Source: Coriobacteriia bacterium
GTDB lineage: Bacteria; Actinomycetota; Coriobacteriia; Coriobacteriales; UBA8131
Reading direction: 5' to 3'
DNA: 5,823 bases
Assembly (NCBI GenBank): GCA_009779015.1
Contig: WRFC01000057.1
Coordinates: 1 to 5,823, forward strand
A program made the position numbers and the translations under genes. The notes below the pieces were generated by a model. That model made no database searches. It saw only the letters and a program-made list of their open reading frames with translations, and was not told the DNA's origin. Position 1 is the stretch's first letter. Each line of letters begins with the position of its first letter. Below are positions 5,362 to 5,823 of the stretch, one piece after another.

Positions 5362-5823
5362 TCAGAGCTTCTTCCTCGGAATCTTAATTTCGTACCTCTT
5401 GCCGCCCCTCTGAAGCCAGTGGAGCTCTTTTTCCACAATTGAATCATCTTCATCGAACTTGACCAGGCCTAATCCTTTGAGCTTCAGCCATTCGCTAGGC
5501 AGCCCTTGATAGGCTTCAATGATCCGATCGATGTCCTTTATTCTACCATACTCGCCACCAGCTATTACCTTTGGCCCTATGATAACCGAGCCTTCTGCCA
5601 GCTCGCCAATCCTGGTTAAGGCAGTCAGACCGTTGCCGGCATCGTACTCAATATTAACCGTGTCAGACGCCCATTTCGCCCCAACGCTCTTAGGCACATG
5701 GATATCCGGAAGATTTTCGAATGGAAGCACTCCGACATCACGGCGTGTCAACTCTGCATATATATCTTCAAGCTTTGTGGTTCCAGTGGATATCCTTGCA
5801 TCTACGAGCGCATCATCCCAATA
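5362..5823 (-). CDS. Probable phage minor head protein, C-terminal 153 residues (N-terminus off right edge)
   Basis: The frame is open without a stop to the right edge. A TTG at 5749-5751 lies inside it, but coding sequence plainly continues upstream (WDDALVDARISTGTTKLEDIYAELT), so this is the tail of a longer protein. The segment has PKSVGAKWASDTVNIEYD, a central IIGPKVIAGGEYGRIKDIDRI, and a C-terminus GLPSEWLKLKG with KELHWLQRGGKRYEIKIPRKKL. A terminal ELHW...RYEIK segment of this kind is something I associate with the C-termini of SPP1 gp7-like minor head morphogenesis proteins. Position, two genes and a terminator upstream of scaffold and capsid, is where that gene normally lies. The assignment is from memory of the motif plus context. 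A different phage protein or a toxin-like extension fused to a head protein is possible. It stops at TGA 5362-5364, 8 nt before the next start. Confidence 0.5.
   Translation of the reverse strand, partial: YWDDALVDARISTGTTKLEDIYAELTRRDVGVLPFENLPDIHVPKSVGAKWASDTVNIEYDAGNGLTALTRIGELAEGSVIIGPKVIAGGEYGRIKDIDRIIEAYQGLPSEWLKLKGLGLVKFDEDDSIVEKELHWLQRGGKRYEIKIPRKKL

Noticed and set aside
5362..5751. Independent gene starting at TTG 5751
   Set aside because: The same frame continues open to the window edge with protein-like sequence, and no convincing ribosome binding site precedes the TTG. It is treated as a partial longer gene.

Overview
This window looks like the eroded end of a prophage lying beside a chromosomal metabolic gene. 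Every gene I can support reads on the minus strand. The GC-rich host-type coding sequence, the strong AGGAGG ribosome binding sites and the phage families present (DUF2513, Abi_2, an HK97-fold capsid with a DUF4355-like scaffold) suggest a GC-rich Firmicute (Clostridia or Negativicutes). That placement is an inference; no species is recognised.

Layout, left to right. Positions 1-1598 hold the first 532 codons of a hydantoinase/oxoprolinase-family enzyme that runs off the left edge. A sigma-70-like promoter sits upstream of it (1670-1699). At 1736-1760 there is a 25-nt match to the 3' end of a tmRNA (T-loop, acceptor strand, CCA). It is fused to a tyrosine integrase that breaks off just after its first catalytic arginine (1648-2016). 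I read this as an attachment-site junction between host and prophage. Next come an Abi_2/AbiD-F type abortive-infection gene (2153-3073), a major capsid gene with a replaced C-terminus (3070-3993), its scaffold gene (4006-4497), a regulatory intergenic stretch with three palindromic repeats, a DUF2513 gene (4676-5053), a small unrecognised gene (5099-5353), and the C-terminal 153 codons of a probable minor head protein running off the right edge (5362-5823).

Read in the direction of transcription (right to left), the order minor head protein, small accessory genes, scaffold, capsid is that of a siphophage head module. After the capsid, the expected connector, tail and lysis genes are absent. 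The capsid loses its normal last ~40 residues and runs into 50 unrelated residues that end in a 4-nt ATGA overlap with the Abi gene; a broken integrase and the host junction follow. The prophage is therefore probably unable to make particles. It keeps a defence-type gene translationally coupled to a truncated capsid, which is the most interesting arrangement here. A second theme is hairpins with GCCGC/GCGGC-like stems. Two of them abut the Shine-Dalgarno of the next gene, and one is a canonical terminator behind the DUF2513 gene.
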